NCBI GenBank assembly: GCA_029817715.1
Contig: JARUPY010000189.1
Coordinates: forward strand, 5,084,001-5,148,000
From: Melastoma dodecandrum
Lineage: Eukaryota > Streptophyta > Magnoliopsida > Myrtales > Melastomataceae
Length of the DNA: 64,000 nt
Reading direction: 5' to 3'
Below are positions 1 to 10,827 of this stretch, piece by piece. How positions within the stretch are numbered: the stretch's first letter is position 1; the number at the start of each line of letters is the position of its first letter. Both the position numbers and the translations under genes were made by a program. The notes under the pieces were generated by a model that had not been told where the DNA came from, ran no database searches, and saw nothing but the letters and a program-made list of their open reading frames with translations.

Positions 1-179
1 ATGATGGCTCCGTAAAAAACATGTTGTTACTAAACCTAGGTAAGCTATTACGAAGTCGCCGCGAGCTTATTTTTTATAAAACTGTTTAAGTTGGAAAAAT
101 AGGTGGTTCGAGAATTCCTATTTGCTAAATCTTACATTCAAAACATGCAAAGAGGTAACGTTTGTTCCAAATGTTTGCA

Positions 180-721
180 TTTGGTTAACGGGCGTTGGAC
201 CCAATTCGGACATGACTCGTGACTCATGTTACTATCTTACGGGCGTTTGACCTGAACTTATATTTGTTGATTTACAATCACATGTGACAAACATCCTAAA
301 GCTTACCAGCATGCACCACAACATACATAGACAATTATTTAGATCAAAGGGAGGGGCAGTTGTGGTGATTGTGAGCTTATGCACCTAGGCCCACGGCCCG
401 TTACAGGTGGAAATGAAGAAAATCGGAAGGCCCACACCTCCCTTTTTACCTTTGGTTAACGGGCGTTGGACCCAATTCGGACATGACTCGTGACTCATGT
501 TACTATCTTACGAGCGTTTGACCTGAACTTATATTTGTTGATTTACAATCACATGTGACAAACATCCTAAAGCCTACCAGCATGCACCACAACATACATA
601 GACAATTATTTAGATCAAAGGGAGGGGCAGTTGTGGTGACTGTGAGCTTATGCACCTAGGCCCACGGCCCGTTACAGGTGGAAATGAAGAAAATTGGAAG
701 GCCCACACGTCCCTTTTTACC
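180..721. repeat. 271-bp tandem duplication in T LTR
   Basis: The block beginning tttggttaacgggcg at 180 is repeated from 451, a period of 271 bp, with only a few substitutions between copies. The second copy runs on into the family sequence (cttaggttcgtcgg), so the duplication arose inside the LTR. Other T copies have a single unit. Confidence 0.9.
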
Positions 722-1593
722 TTAGGTTCGTCGGTTGGGGCCGGTCTAAGTGAACACAGCGGTCTGTTGCATGCGCAACTTCATAATTTTGAGGTTCTCC
801 AAGAGTTCCCTTTCGCACGCCTGAGTATGTGTTGTCGAATACTCGGAATTGCATGAGTTGTGTACATGCAAATGAAATATATGATTGGTGGTGGTCAGAA
901 CAGTTTAATTGAATATTTCAAACTATTCAATTTACTATGTAAGTTGGAATGAGACTTAAGGGGCGTTTTGTGGCCTGTTGATGTCGATCCTTCGTAATAT
1001 CGAAAGATAATGTCCCTTGGTAGTGAATTCGTCATTCTTTTACATGCAAAACAAAGAAAATCATGGAAGAGGCAATGCCTGAGTATTGGTTAAATTTGAA
1101 CAAAATTGAATTGAATTGGATTAGTAAGGTAAGAGTTACCATTTGAGGGAGGGAAATCGAGTTGACTTTTAACCTTTCAAGAATATCCCCAATTGATAGG
1201 GAGAGGGGTTCCATGACCGATCCATTGATCCGTACGTGTTATGAGTACTACAAAAGTGAAAAAAGATTGAAAGTAGAATGTTTGGAGGAATAATGTAAAG
1301 AAGTGAATGAATATGAAGTCAAAAGACATCATAAGAAGCAAATCCGATCGTCCAAATTGACTTCTCGATGGCTAAGTCGATGTTGGGCTAGTCAAATAAC
1401 AGCAATCGAAGTTGACCAAGTCGAAGCTCTTGCAATCGATTCTGGAGCTTCTACAAGTGTTGTCGACATCTGTAAGGCAAAAACTCAACAGAAAAAATTT
1501 CAAATAAAAAATCTGGAAACATGAAGTTGTAGCTAACTCAAACAGGGAGCTAATCTAACTAATTTCAAGTTACAAAGAAGCTCTGCATTCAAA

Positions 1594-2253
1594 GTTATGC
1601 CATGTCGACTGAAGCAGTATTTTCAATCGATTACATAACCGCTGTATTCCGTTCATCGATGTTCGACGGGAAAAAGGACGATAAACACGCTGCCGAATCA
1701 AAATGTTCAAAACATGAAAGTTGAATTTATTTAAGAAAAGAAGGCAAACCAACTGAGTTTGGGTGTAAGGAGTTCTGTCGAAGAAGTTATGCCCCGTTGA
1801 CCGAAACGACGTTTTTAATCAACTACAGAGTCGTTGCATTCTATTGGTCGACATTCAATGGGAAAACGTTCGATGAAGATGTTGTCAAATCGAAACGTTA
1901 AAGACAACAAATTGTATATCTAAACGAAAGGATGCCAAACCATTTGGTTTTGGACGAAACAAAGTTCTGTCGAGGATGTTATGCCCCGTCGACCGAAGCA
2001 CCATTTCGACTTGTGTGTTGAAACGTTGTATTCGGCGCATCGACCTTCAACTGACAAGATGTCGACCAAAACGACTTCAAATTAAACAGTTCAAAGCATA
2101 GAAGTTGTCATTCAATGGGGAGACTAACCCAATTGATTTTGGGTTAATTTGAGCTTTGTTGAAGGAGTTAAGCCCCGTCGACCAAAGTGGCGTTTCGACA
2201 TGTGTGCACATCAACATTCGACTGATAAGATCTCGATGAAAATGACTTCAAAT
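1594..2253. repeat. Degenerate ~190-bp tandem array (4 units) in T LTR
   Basis: The anchor gttatgccccgtcgacc or a close variant occurs at 1594, 1786, 1978 and 2167, spacings of 192, 192 and 189 bp. Flanking sequence in each unit is also related (ttcgac..., acgacttcaaat). The array stops abruptly at the LTR inserted at 2,254. The same array is longer in the T2 LTR (12,238-13,530). Confidence 0.85.
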
Positions 2254-3167
2254 TGTTGGCCCACTAATTAAGACTAAGAGGGCGGCTGAATTAGTATTAA
2301 TGCCCAAAGGATCACTTTTTAACTTTTTCACAAAACCTCCAACAGCGGAAGACTTGCCTCATATAAGGACATAACCTTTATGAGATTTCTGTTTGCTACA
2401 GAGGCTATCGAATAGAACCTAAAGTGATCTATTGTATATGTCGTCAATTGGACCAATTGAATGAGTTTTTACAACTTTCAAAACCTTAGATGTTCCGGTT
2501 TAAACGAACGTGCGAACATAAGTAGTGTAGCACCACCTCCAATAACTCGTCACTAAACTTTCTGTATTTACACGGTTATGCTTCGGTTTGCGGCTTCTAT
2601 ACGATAAACACTTATGAAATGATTAGCATACTAAAGTAAAGCAAACACAAGTTTATAGTGGTTTAGTATAGACTACGTACGTCCACTCTCACCCAAAATG
2701 TACGGTGGTTATTACTAATCAGAACGTATCAGTGATGTAGAAGGTGATGCGGGATCAATCCTCTATAGCACATGCACCCAAAAGTAATGCACTTTTACAA
2801 GATTGCACGGGTTAGCGTGACTAACAATAGTAACTAGGTGTTCGGACGTTGTCCTCGCCGGTTGAACAACTACTCGCTGCGGCTTCACCTCTGCTCCTCA
2901 CCGAGTAATCCCTTGGCTCTTCACCAAGCATGCACAGCAACCCGTTGCGACATCCCCTTGGCTCCTCATTGAGTCATCTCTTGGCTCCTCACCTAGAATG
3001 CTCCACTCCTTGTGAATACTTTCCCTCGGTTCCTCACCGAGTAGATGTTTCAGTACACAACCACAACAGAACGTAGTTACATAACCGGGTCAGTCCCTCA
3101 CCTTCTGTGCTCTGAGATTTCTAGCCTTCACTCCAGTCACTGCACGTTGGCTCGTACACAACCAACA
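2254..3167 (-). repeat. SIRE-like Ty1/copia LTR (C2), minus orientation
   Basis: Bounded by TGTTGG at 2,254 and CCAACA ending 3,167, a perfect 6-bp terminal inversion. On the minus strand the LTR end (…gaaaaagtt…actaattca…ctcttag…ccaaca) resembles the LTR ends of copia element C1 at 22,140-22,211 and 26,810-26,877. A short motif read on plus as ggctcctcaccgag recurs five times between 2,890 and 3,040. Its complement (gtgaggaacc) also recurs in the C1 3' region. A purine-rich run on the minus strand (3,168-3,180) could be the polypurine tract. No target duplication is visible, so the right boundary is tentative. Confidence 0.6.
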
Positions 3168-3812
3168 ATCCTTCCTTGGATCCTGCTGCACGCCTCTTCA
3201 ACGCCTCTTAAATCCTGGTGCACGATTTAATTAACATTAGGAATGTTGTCTCATCCGAGCATTCTTATACTCGATTCTCGGCCATTGTCGATTTTATATC
3301 AACACTAACACATAATTATGATATCCAACTATAGCAACACGTCTCTATTAGATTCTGCCAAGAACACCTCCCGTTCTTATTGTTTTTAGGCTATTCCGGC
3401 CTTGTTCTTCTTCATTCCGGAAGAATTCAAGACCGACGTCCTCAATTTCGAGGGCCGCCACGCGTCCCCTTGTGTTGCAAGGTCCAGACATTATTCATTC
3501 CTTTGGCCAATCACCATTCTCGTGAAGGACAGTCCAAAACATGATGTCAAGAATGCCTCTCTCACTCTTGTCAGGGTTCGTCCAAATTCCTGGCATCTTC
3601 CGTTCTCTCTTATATTCGATCTCTCACAACTCCGAGGTCTAAAACACCCCAAATATTAGGCAATTACTTATTTGTTTTCCAGAAAGTGTCCGTAAACCCG
3701 TCAAATGCGTTTAACCCTCCCACACGCATGTTCCCGCGATAAATTTCCTTTATCGAGTCCAAAATTGACACGTTTACGTTCCGAAACTCCACCTTATCAC
3801 TCCGAACTTAAC
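3168..3812 (-). other. Non-coding internal region of an unclassified LTR element
   Basis: It lies between a possible polypurine tract (3,168) and a primer-binding site (3,813), both readable on the minus strand. I recognise no protein. The 85-codon frame at 3,402-3,659 on plus matches no family I know and has no neighbouring support. It may be the leader of a non-autonomous element. Confidence 0.4.
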
Positions 3813-3828
3813 CCACTCTGATACCACT
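3813..3828 (-). other. Primer-binding site, initiator-Met tRNA type
   Basis: On the minus strand the sequence reads TGGTATCAGAGTGGG, close to the standard plant TGGTATCAGAGC site used by many copia and some gypsy elements. It directly follows an LTR end (…gggaatttca) at 3,829. Confidence 0.7.
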
Positions 3829-3956
3829 TGAAATTCCCAAAGTTTTATATTTTAAGAAATTAACCAGATTTTCATTTATTGTGAAAATCTTATGCAAAAT
3901 TCACACCATTCAACCTTAAAAGTTTAATACATACAAGAATGAAATAATGGTTATCA
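3829..3956 (-). repeat. Short (~128 bp) or truncated LTR next to primer site
   Basis: On the minus strand it begins TGATAACC (3,956) and ends …TTTCA (3,829) just before a primer-binding site. The length would suit a miniature (TRIM-type) LTR, but I find no second copy in the window. Truncation of a longer LTR is equally possible. Confidence 0.4.
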
Positions 3957-4060
3957 AAAGCATACGGAGGTCTCCAACCCTGCAATTCCATAAACGAACA
4001 TTAGTTTGACTAAGTACGACCCAAAAAACTTCTTACAGTCCCTTTGGCTCTGATCACGCT
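3957..4060 (-). other. Leader of LTR element G3 with degenerate Met-tRNA primer site
   Basis: The minus strand reads TGATCAGAGCCAAAGG at about 4,042-4,056, a one-gap variant of the TGGTATCAGAGC primer site, four bases after the G3 LTR end at 4,061. The leader is cut after about 100 bp by the short LTR at 3,956. Confidence 0.5.
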
Positions 4061-4620
4061 TGTCGAAGGTGGCAAATTAAAATACTCTAACGAACCTAAT
4101 TAACTCGTAGATAGGGCATGCAGAGATCGTTCCCTAGAGAATCAACAGAGAAAAATTCATAGCGGTTGCACGTTGAACTATAGTGAGATCAAGTCAACAA
4201 AGATGGAATGAGAATGAAATAAAAAAACAAACACCAAACAAAACCATAATTCATAATGTAGGGCTATCAACTTCCCCCTAACGAATTATTCAACTCGTTC
4301 ATTCTCTTCTGCAGTTATCGAATCCTCAAGTTATTAGCCTAGGGTTCGATTACCTCCTTACGCCTCTCCCGAGTGCTCTAAGGACGTATTCCCTTTATCA
4401 AGTTAATCATTTTATTCCTATGCAAATAACTAGTGGGAACCATTATGTGCCAACCCTAAATGGCTACCCAATGTGATTCGGTATATTCTCATCCTACTGA
4501 TGGATTAGTTCCGTTTTCCAACGTAACGCTAACTTAGGCTATCCAATCCACGGCTTAACCTAAACAACTTTTCCAAGCTCGATCAGGTCTCTAGATCAAA
4601 TTAATTCGTGATCAAGCAAT

Positions 4621-5056
4621 TAATCGCATTAAAATCAAGATATGAATAAATAACCACACGTATTCAAATTACACGTAGAAAAGGAATTCACCCGTTAAAT
4701 AAAATTGCTAGCTTCCATTAAAGTCATAGAAAACGAAATTAGTTCATAATTAAAATGACAATCAATTCAGGTTCAAGAGAAAACGACAACGACATTGAAA
4801 ACAAGGGGCAAAAAGAAGAGAAACGCCCTCTCGATCATATTAATCGCATTAAAATCAAGATATGAATAAATAACCACACGTATTCGAATTACACGTAGAA
4901 AAAGAATTCACTCGTTAAATAAAATCGCTAGGTTCCATTAAAGTCATAGAAAACGAAATTAGTTCATAATTAAAATGACAATCAATCCAGGTTCAAGAGA
5001 AAACGACAACGACATAGAAAGCAAGGGGCAAAAAGAAGAGAAACGCCCTCCCGATC
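4621..5056. repeat. Recent 220-bp tandem duplication in G3 LTR
   Basis: The block starting taatcgcattaaaatcaag at 4,621 repeats at 4,841, period 220 bp, with only a handful of substitutions across the unit. The related LTR at 53,115 has one unit, so the duplication is specific to this copy. Confidence 0.93.
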
Positions 5057-5547
5057 TTCCGATCCGGGAAGTATTAGCCTTGTATGGATCTCCGCTTGAG
5101 CCCTAGTCGTCACCTCCTTCCTTCTCCGTCTCTTGGTTGAATATTTTTTCCCAAAAAGAACCGTCCCCCTCTAGGTTTATACTTAGTAAATAAGGAGTCA
5201 CCCTGAAAGATTTCTTAACGATTTCCTAATATTCTAAAAATCTAAAACATATCTCCTCAGAAAATAAAAATAAAATAACCTAAAGGGATTGAATAAGGTA
5301 ACTAATTGATGATGCTCTTCTCCATTAGAATGAAATTCTAAAAAGACTTGAAGTGTTTCATGTGGTTCTGTGCAGATTGCGGGAGGTCACGTCTTTCCAG
5401 CAGACGGACACGTCCTTCTGCTCTATGGCCTTGATCGCCCTTCTTCCTCCATTTTCATCCATACTTCAAGTTTCCCTTCATTCTCCTGTACCACTTCAAA
5501 ACAAAACCAAGAGGCATCAACAAGGACAAAAATTATTCCATACATAG

Positions 5548-6275
5548 TGATACAATGACCATCGACGCACCATCGACTAGAGCTGTCAGCTTGCTCATCA
5601 TCGACTAACTGTCGAACCAAGGTGCCGTCGAAGGAAGTTTGGTCGAAGCCGATGCATCCTTGCATTGAAGACATGCATTAAAGGTGCATTGATTGTCCAG
5701 CCACCCTCGCCTCCACTATCTTGCATTCATGTTTGTTGCATTTCCAATAAGCCATTTATGGTTCGTCCATGAATGTGGCCATGCATGCATTATTTTACAT
5801 TCATTGTCTTGCATTTAAGTTCTTGTTTAGGTAATTCCTATATAATGGGAGCCCTTGTAAGCATTTGAGAGAACTTATTATTATCAGATTATAAACCCTT
5901 TGCAAGACTTTGTCTTTTGCCCGATGTGAGTGGATTCTCCTTCAACCTCGTTCTTTATTTGGTGGATTCCAAGTAGACTCAGTCGAGCGTTCAACCGGTG
6001 GAGGTGTTTCTGTATCCTCCGCGTTGTTCCTCATCCTCGTCTCGTTCGTGGTGGTGTCTCTGTATCCACGGCCAAACGAGTCTATCCGAGTCTTCTTTCA
6101 TGGTGGTGCATCTGTATCCGTGGAGGTTGATCTCAACCCTTTTTTTTCATCGTTCAGCCGCCTACCCATCACACATTCTGTCCATTCCAGCGTCACTCCA
6201 TTTCGCACCCTTTTCAGTGACGTCCCCATTCGTTTTCGGTATTGGAATCATCTATTCCTTTCCGTCCCCGTATCA
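5548..6275 (+). repeat. Solo LTR R4, complete, with target duplication
   Basis: The element runs from TGATAC (5,548) to GTATCA (6,275), a perfect 6-bp terminal inversion. It is flanked by the 5-bp direct repeat catag (5,543-5,547 and 6,276-6,280). No internal region follows, so this is a solo LTR left by LTR-LTR recombination. A truncated minus-strand relative lies at 34,010-34,661. Overlapping frames of 66-127 codons in the second half are pyrimidine-rich LTR sequence, not genes. Confidence 0.9.
5838..5848 (+). promoter_or_regulatory. TATA box of LTR R4
   Basis: The motif cctatataatg lies about 290 bp from the LTR start. The minus-strand copy at 34,010-34,661 keeps a weaker version (ctatttaatgg) at the same relative place, as expected for a U3/R promoter. 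Confidence 0.55.
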
Positions 6276-6433
6276 CATAGACTCAGAATATAAGGAAATG
6301 TCAATTGCTACTCTAAAACTAAACTAAATAGAAAATCATCCAAAACCTACTAAAATACAATCAAAACTCACATGACTAACCACATAAAGCACCATTTAGA
6401 ATATGAAATAACTCTAGTTTCATAGAGTTATCA

Positions 6434-7824
6434 AGCTCCATCCGAGCCAAATTAAACATTCCACTTAAAGCCACTTCACCACTGGGAAGAACTAGTTTCC
6501 CATTGGTTGTCGCAAAACCGTGGCCGTCAATACCCGCCCTTCACGTGTGGTACAAGACTTCTCCGTCTTGCCATGTTTCCTGCAAATTTACCTTGCGATT
6601 CCTCAGCATCACCCGCCCTAATATTCGTTTTGCGATATCATTCTATCGCATTATTTCGGCCCCATTCTAGGCTATTACGACTAGCCTTTAAGGCTAATTA
6701 ACAGAACAATCTAAGGTCACTAATCGTCCGTGCCCCTGCTCTAAGAAATGTCAAAATACGACTTCTTATCTATCCGTCACATGACTCATCCTCGCATGTA
6801 CAATCACGTCACCACGGCAACTAAAAACTGAGGTCCCTTCACTCCATCGTGACAAGTACTACCAAGAAGATCGGGATCCGAATGGTCGTCCTCCACTCCA
6901 TGGACTTCCGACAATCCGTCCCCAAAGGGGGTTGGTGAGACTTCCCTCCCATCCGAGGTCCGACTACCCCAACAATCCTTGTTGCGCACATATCAAGAGC
7001 AACCACAACAATCCTCGCAAGCAACATATCTATGACAACAAGTTTATGGCCAATTTAAGAGAAGAACGCGATAAAGGAAAGAAGGTGGGAGGGAGCTGTA
7101 CCTTTCTTTCCTCCCCGTGCATAAATCCTCAAGTTCCTTCCTCCTACAAGCCACTTCATCGTGTTAGAGACGTTTTCCCAATGTCTCCGTTGGTGGCTCG
7201 CATGAGACCGAGCACGTCTTGTGCGTTCCTCTACGGCGATCTCCTTCTTCCTTCCCTTTCCCTTCCTTTTTCGTCTTTTTTCCTTTTCTTTCACATAATG
7301 GAAAGAATTTATTTTTTAAACTTGGAAAGTAGATATGTAGCGGCCCTTCCACTTTCACATAATAAAATTATATTTATTAAATAATTCCGAAGCTTACCCA
7401 ACAAGTTTTGAACAGTGTTGGTACATGTCACCCCTCGGGCTTGTACATGTCGGCCGGCAACTTGCTTGGCAAGTTTTGGCCATTTTCAATATTCGACCCA
7501 TACATGTCATTCCTGACATTATACACATCAAGCGCGACCTCATACGTGTCAATCTCGACCTCTTACATGTCATCCTCAATATTATACATGCCAACTTCGA
7601 CATCATACATGATCACTTCCATCACCCCGGAACGACCTCACGTCGATCCGAGAACCTTTGATCTTGGTTATCGAAGCATCTTTAAATGATCCATACCGTA
7701 TACTAGCACATACATACCTATTCATACGTCGTTTATACTTGAGTATTCATACTCATTGCTCATTCAATACGTAAATACGAGCCATATACATGATTTCTAA
7801 TTCATAAAAAGTCGAGTTGTTACA
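6434..7824 (-). repeat. Tekay/Del-like gypsy LTR remnant R5a (minus)
   Basis: The right end reads TGTAACAACTCGAC on the minus strand, the style of start seen also at 17,831 and 60,238. The long pyrimidine-rich stretch at 7,100-7,300 and the layout match the LTRs at 15,610-17,831 and 58,110-60,238. The left part (6,434-6,990) is unassigned and may belong to a different element. The tacatgtc-containing stretch at 7,420-7,610 is an imperfect short repeat. No convincing coding sequence. Confidence 0.5.
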
Positions 7825-8441
7825 CATGGTCTTTGAGGATAATTTCATGTTGTTTCCGTGCCTCTTGTTGATTTCTCGCTTCCTCCTGACTTGTGATCAA
7901 TGTCTCAACATATCCTCCACATTAGATTTATTCTCACCTGGGGGCTGTCGTAATTCGGCCGCATAAGCGGGAGGTTGATTCGTCCTTGACTATGTTTGAT
8001 CTTATTGGCTTTGGTTGTTTCTCCAAGAGAAATTTGGATGGTTCTGGCATCCAGGATTATATGTGTTGGCATCTGCCTTGTTTCGATTATTTGTATCCAC
8101 AAAATTAACTTCATTTTTGTCTTCCTACGGCTCCACAGCTTGCCCTTCAGAATAAACAACATTAGCGGCACATGGTGATGATCGAAGAACATTTACCTCT
8201 ATGTCCATCTAGGCACTCAAGGATGTTAATGCATCGACTTGATGCTTCCTAGCGAATCCTCGAGTATTCTGTTGACCATTGTTTGCTATTTGCTCAAGTA
8301 AGTTCCATGACTCTTTCGGCGTCTTATTCATGAGGGTTCCACCTGCTGCCGAATCCACCATGGTTTGGAGAGAATCTGCCAGTCAGTAGTAGAAGCTTTT
8401 GACAAGCATCCACTTTGGGATCTCGTGGTTATGATCGTTGA
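7825..8441 (-). pseudogene. Ty3/gypsy (Athila-like) gag C-terminal fragment, G5
   Basis: Read on the minus strand from 8,441, the frame gives IPKWMLVKSFYY, a stop, then VDSAAGGTLMNKTP, then NTYNPGCQNHPNFSWRNN. These are typical of the end of the capsid-like domain and the linker of Athila-type gag, and they align with the better gag of G1 (38,186-38,822: IPKWMLVQSFYDGL, NPFSNMYNLGWQSHPNFSW). Several in-frame stops are present. The downstream end is cut by the Tekay-like LTR at 7,824. Its 5' side meets the LTR starting at 8,474, so the first half of gag is missing. Confidence 0.75.
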
Positions 8442-8473
8442 AATTGTTCTTACCGTAAGTAGAAAGAGTAACT

Positions 8474-9265
8474 TGTTCGTTGTATCAACAAGTGCACTGA
8501 TCGCGTCGAGTAATATAGAGTAAGTAAAGTGTCGTTCCCATGAGGAATCGGTACAAAAAGCCCTTCTATCATCCAGTGCCGACTCTTTCAAAGTTAAGCC
8601 GAAAATAGTGAGAAAATCATAAAACTAAAACAAACAGCAAATAAGAAAAATAAGTAATAAAGCAAAGCGAGTGATTCAACGATAGAAAGCCTAGGATTAT
8701 GAATCCCTCATTTGTTTCGTTATTATCCCGTGTCTCCCTTTTCCCTATCTCAATTCCGTGTTCGATTACTAACCGAAGTCCTAAATTATTGTGATCATCT
8801 CAAAGTCTCCCGAAATACCTAAATAATTGTTCTCTATCTCTAGGATCACTAGATGCGTTAAGTTCCGATCTCCTTTGGTTGCCTTTAGTGTATATTTTTA
8901 TATCACCTTAAGTTCGCTTGCTCTCACGTCATAAACCGGACTTCTCTTAAGATCCTCTCTCGAGCTCACTCAAGCAAAAGTGAATAGTATGAACGTCGAC
9001 CACACGCATGCAAGCTTTAAGAACAAGGGAAGTAAATAAATGAAACACGAAATGAGATAGTTCAAAGGAATTCACTGAGAAAGCAATTACATAATCGAGT
9101 TCATCACAATCGTGGAAGAAAGATTTAGTTCATCTGAAAATCAAAACTAAAGTCGAAATGGAAAACATACACGTGTGATAAGTGCGATCGACCACTGAAC
9201 TTCGCCTCTTGGTAGTGGGTTGTCTGGTCGATCTGGTCAAACGGCCTAGCGGGTGCTAATTCGAT
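8474..9265 (-). repeat. Athila-type LTR of G5 (minus)
   Basis: The left boundary is TGTTCG at 8,474, comparable to TGTTCA/TGTTAG in the G1 and G2 LTRs. The end has the same layout (gggaacgacact… then a ttgttgatac stretch). The block tatgaatccctcatt near 8,698 matches tatgaatcccctat in the G1 and G2 LTRs. The right limit is set by the DUF7745-like frame, which resumes at about 9,265. No ggcgcc primer site is visible beside it. Confidence 0.6.
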
Positions 9266-10217
9266 TCATGGAGTTCCCACGAACTGGTGCATGACTCACG
9301 CGGGACAGTAGTAGGATGTCTCGGTGAACCCCATGATCGGGATGTAATCTCCATCTGGGGAGTTCGTGACGACCCAATCCATGTCAAAACATCTGGCCTT
9401 CTTGTTGAAGTCCTTTAGTTCCAGAGAGCGGAAAAGTGCTCTGACACTAGAAAAGGTGCGGGTTGGAAGTCGAGTGTGATCTGATATGCAGTCAATCAAA
9501 TCTGGAAACTGCTCCCGTCCAAATGACTCTCCAGTAATGCCGATGTTGGTGTAGAACCATGCCTGGTGCAACGGGGGATGAAGGAGAAGTGATAGTTCCG
9601 AACTCCTTCCCTGGCTTTCTACACTATCTTGGTAAGGTGTAATTTGTCTCTCCAACTAGATTTGGAAGGAAGGATTGTCCCTCGAGGATGGCTTTCGGTA
9701 GATAGACTGCTCGTCTGTTGATTAATTACTTTCTACAGGGATAGAGAATTGTTCCCGTGAACAAGAGGATAGCGCACGCCGAACCTTGACCGTCTCCTCC
9801 ATGTGGTATGTTCGATGATACTCCGTGTTTGTAAAGTTCCTTGAAAATGATGTGCCCTTCCATTGCGAATAAATCATGTACGTTCGCCGGAGAAATCTGG
9901 AGCAGCCTAGTGATATATTTTCTCGGCCTGTCAAGATGGGGAAGATGTGAGATTCCGGATAGAGAAGGATGGCCAATGAGGTGTTTGTATTCCTCGTAGA
10001 GTGGTGTGAGCTCCAAGGCGCTGAAGTGGAAGGACGTTTTCAAATCCCGGCGGGCGATGAGGTGCTGGAACATGAACCAATCAATCTCCGAGGGCCCTTT
10101 GAGCTTTAGCTGGATGAATTCTTGCTCCGAGGGTCTGAGCATCTCGAAACCAGTCGCGGAGTAGGTCAGATGATGAAATCTCCGTGCGTAGCACGATTGA
10201 CTCCATGAGATTAACAT
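9266..10217 (-). pseudogene. DUF7745-like ORF of T-family element T2 (broken)
   Basis: Minus strand, start about 10,217. An upstream 163-codon frame (9,726-10,217) and a downstream 119-codon frame (9,296-9,655) read as consecutive parts of one plant protein type. The upstream part has FSALELTPLYEEYKHLIG then SACAILLFTGTILYP; the downstream part has LHQAWFYTNIG and IPIMGFTETSYYCP. The order of these motifs, from memory, fits DUF7745, a plant-only domain often found beside retroelements. Breaks: a stop after the ILYPCRK motif, a frame change near 9,690, and a CGA-to-TGA type stop at 9,296. The frame continues to about 9,265, where the G5 LTR interrupts. It sits just downstream, in element orientation, of the T2 leader and LTR, so it is probably the first ORF of T2. 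Function unknown. Confidence 0.6.
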
Positions 10218-10827
10218 GCACGCTTAGACGTCATTCGATTGCAGTAACAATCCAATCCTACTCCTAACGTGAGATTAATTTGCACGCGAGTTCTTTCATG
10301 TTGGAACAATGATCATATTGAACAATTATCAATGTGTCGATGGATCGATTATTGGCCATCATGCACTATTACGAAATGAATGAAAATGATTGTAGTAACA
10401 TAAAGAGGGGAGATAGGGAAGAGAAAAAAGAGATTACGGAAACCCCTAGTAACCAACCCAAAACGCTGCAAAATGAGCAGAATTAGTATTACAATTTATC
10501 ACATTCAAAACATACCTGACACCTGCCTCTACACATGTAGCAAACATTCAATAACAAACATATGCTTGTGCGACGTCTGGCACTTGTAGTGAGCATACAA
10601 TTCTAGACTCGGAAGAGGAATCTAAGCCTCACTCGGACAAAGTGAGGTGGGCCCCGACCCAAGACCATACCGCAAAGAGAGGTACAACGGAGCCTCACGG
10701 TGACCCCTCAAGGATCTTAGCCTCGGGTTCGGGCATACCTAGACATGCCTAGTAAGCGGAAAACAAACACAATAATGAAAGCATACAAAACGCATCGAGT
10801 CAAGCAAGTACACGTGCAAATAATAAT
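10218..10827 (-). other. Leader of T2, between LTR and first ORF
   Basis: Non-coding. Positions 10,446-10,825 match 48,830-49,200 of T1 almost throughout (gcaaaatgagcag, ccataccgcaaagag, gcggaaaacaaacac). In T1 this stretch lies immediately downstream of the primer-site motif. In T2 the primer site and roughly 110 bp at the LTR junction are deleted: the leader jumps at about 10,828 into LTR sequence equal to 49,360 of T1. Positions 10,218-10,440 have no match in the window. Confidence 0.65.

Larger units (their letters stand above)
1..2253 (-). repeat. Partial LTR of long repeat family T (copy a)
   Basis: Non-coding. The sequence matches blocks in five other places in this window. The first 110 bases carry the family landmark (motif tattacgaagtcgcc), and positions 385-420 carry a second (ggcccgttacaggtgg). 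Both recur near 11,050-11,450, 28,030, 49,560, 61,490 and, inverted, 63,380-63,770. Element orientation is minus, inferred from copies that keep a primer-site motif (49,253) or a terminal TGTA boundary. The left end is cut by the window edge and the right end by the LTR starting at 2,254. Small reading frames here are not conserved between copies and I do not call them genes. Confidence 0.75.
4061..6433 (-). repeat. LTR of element G3 (minus), split by solo LTR R4
   Basis: On the minus strand it starts TGATAACTCTATGAAAC at 6,433 and ends …TTCGACA at 4,061. It is homologous along its length to the plus-strand solo LTR at 53,115-54,574: shared terminal hairpin, gaatattaggaaatc, gatcgggagggcgtt, and a final gggaacgat block. 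Positions 5,548-6,275 are a later R4 insertion, and 4,621-5,052 is duplicated in tandem. Without these the LTR is about 1.4 kb, matching the other copy. No coding capacity. Confidence 0.8.

Noticed and set aside
6932..7384. 150-codon plus frame as a gene
   Set aside because: Lies in a Tekay-like LTR with competing frames on both strands, and not conserved in the LTRs at 15,610 and 58,110.
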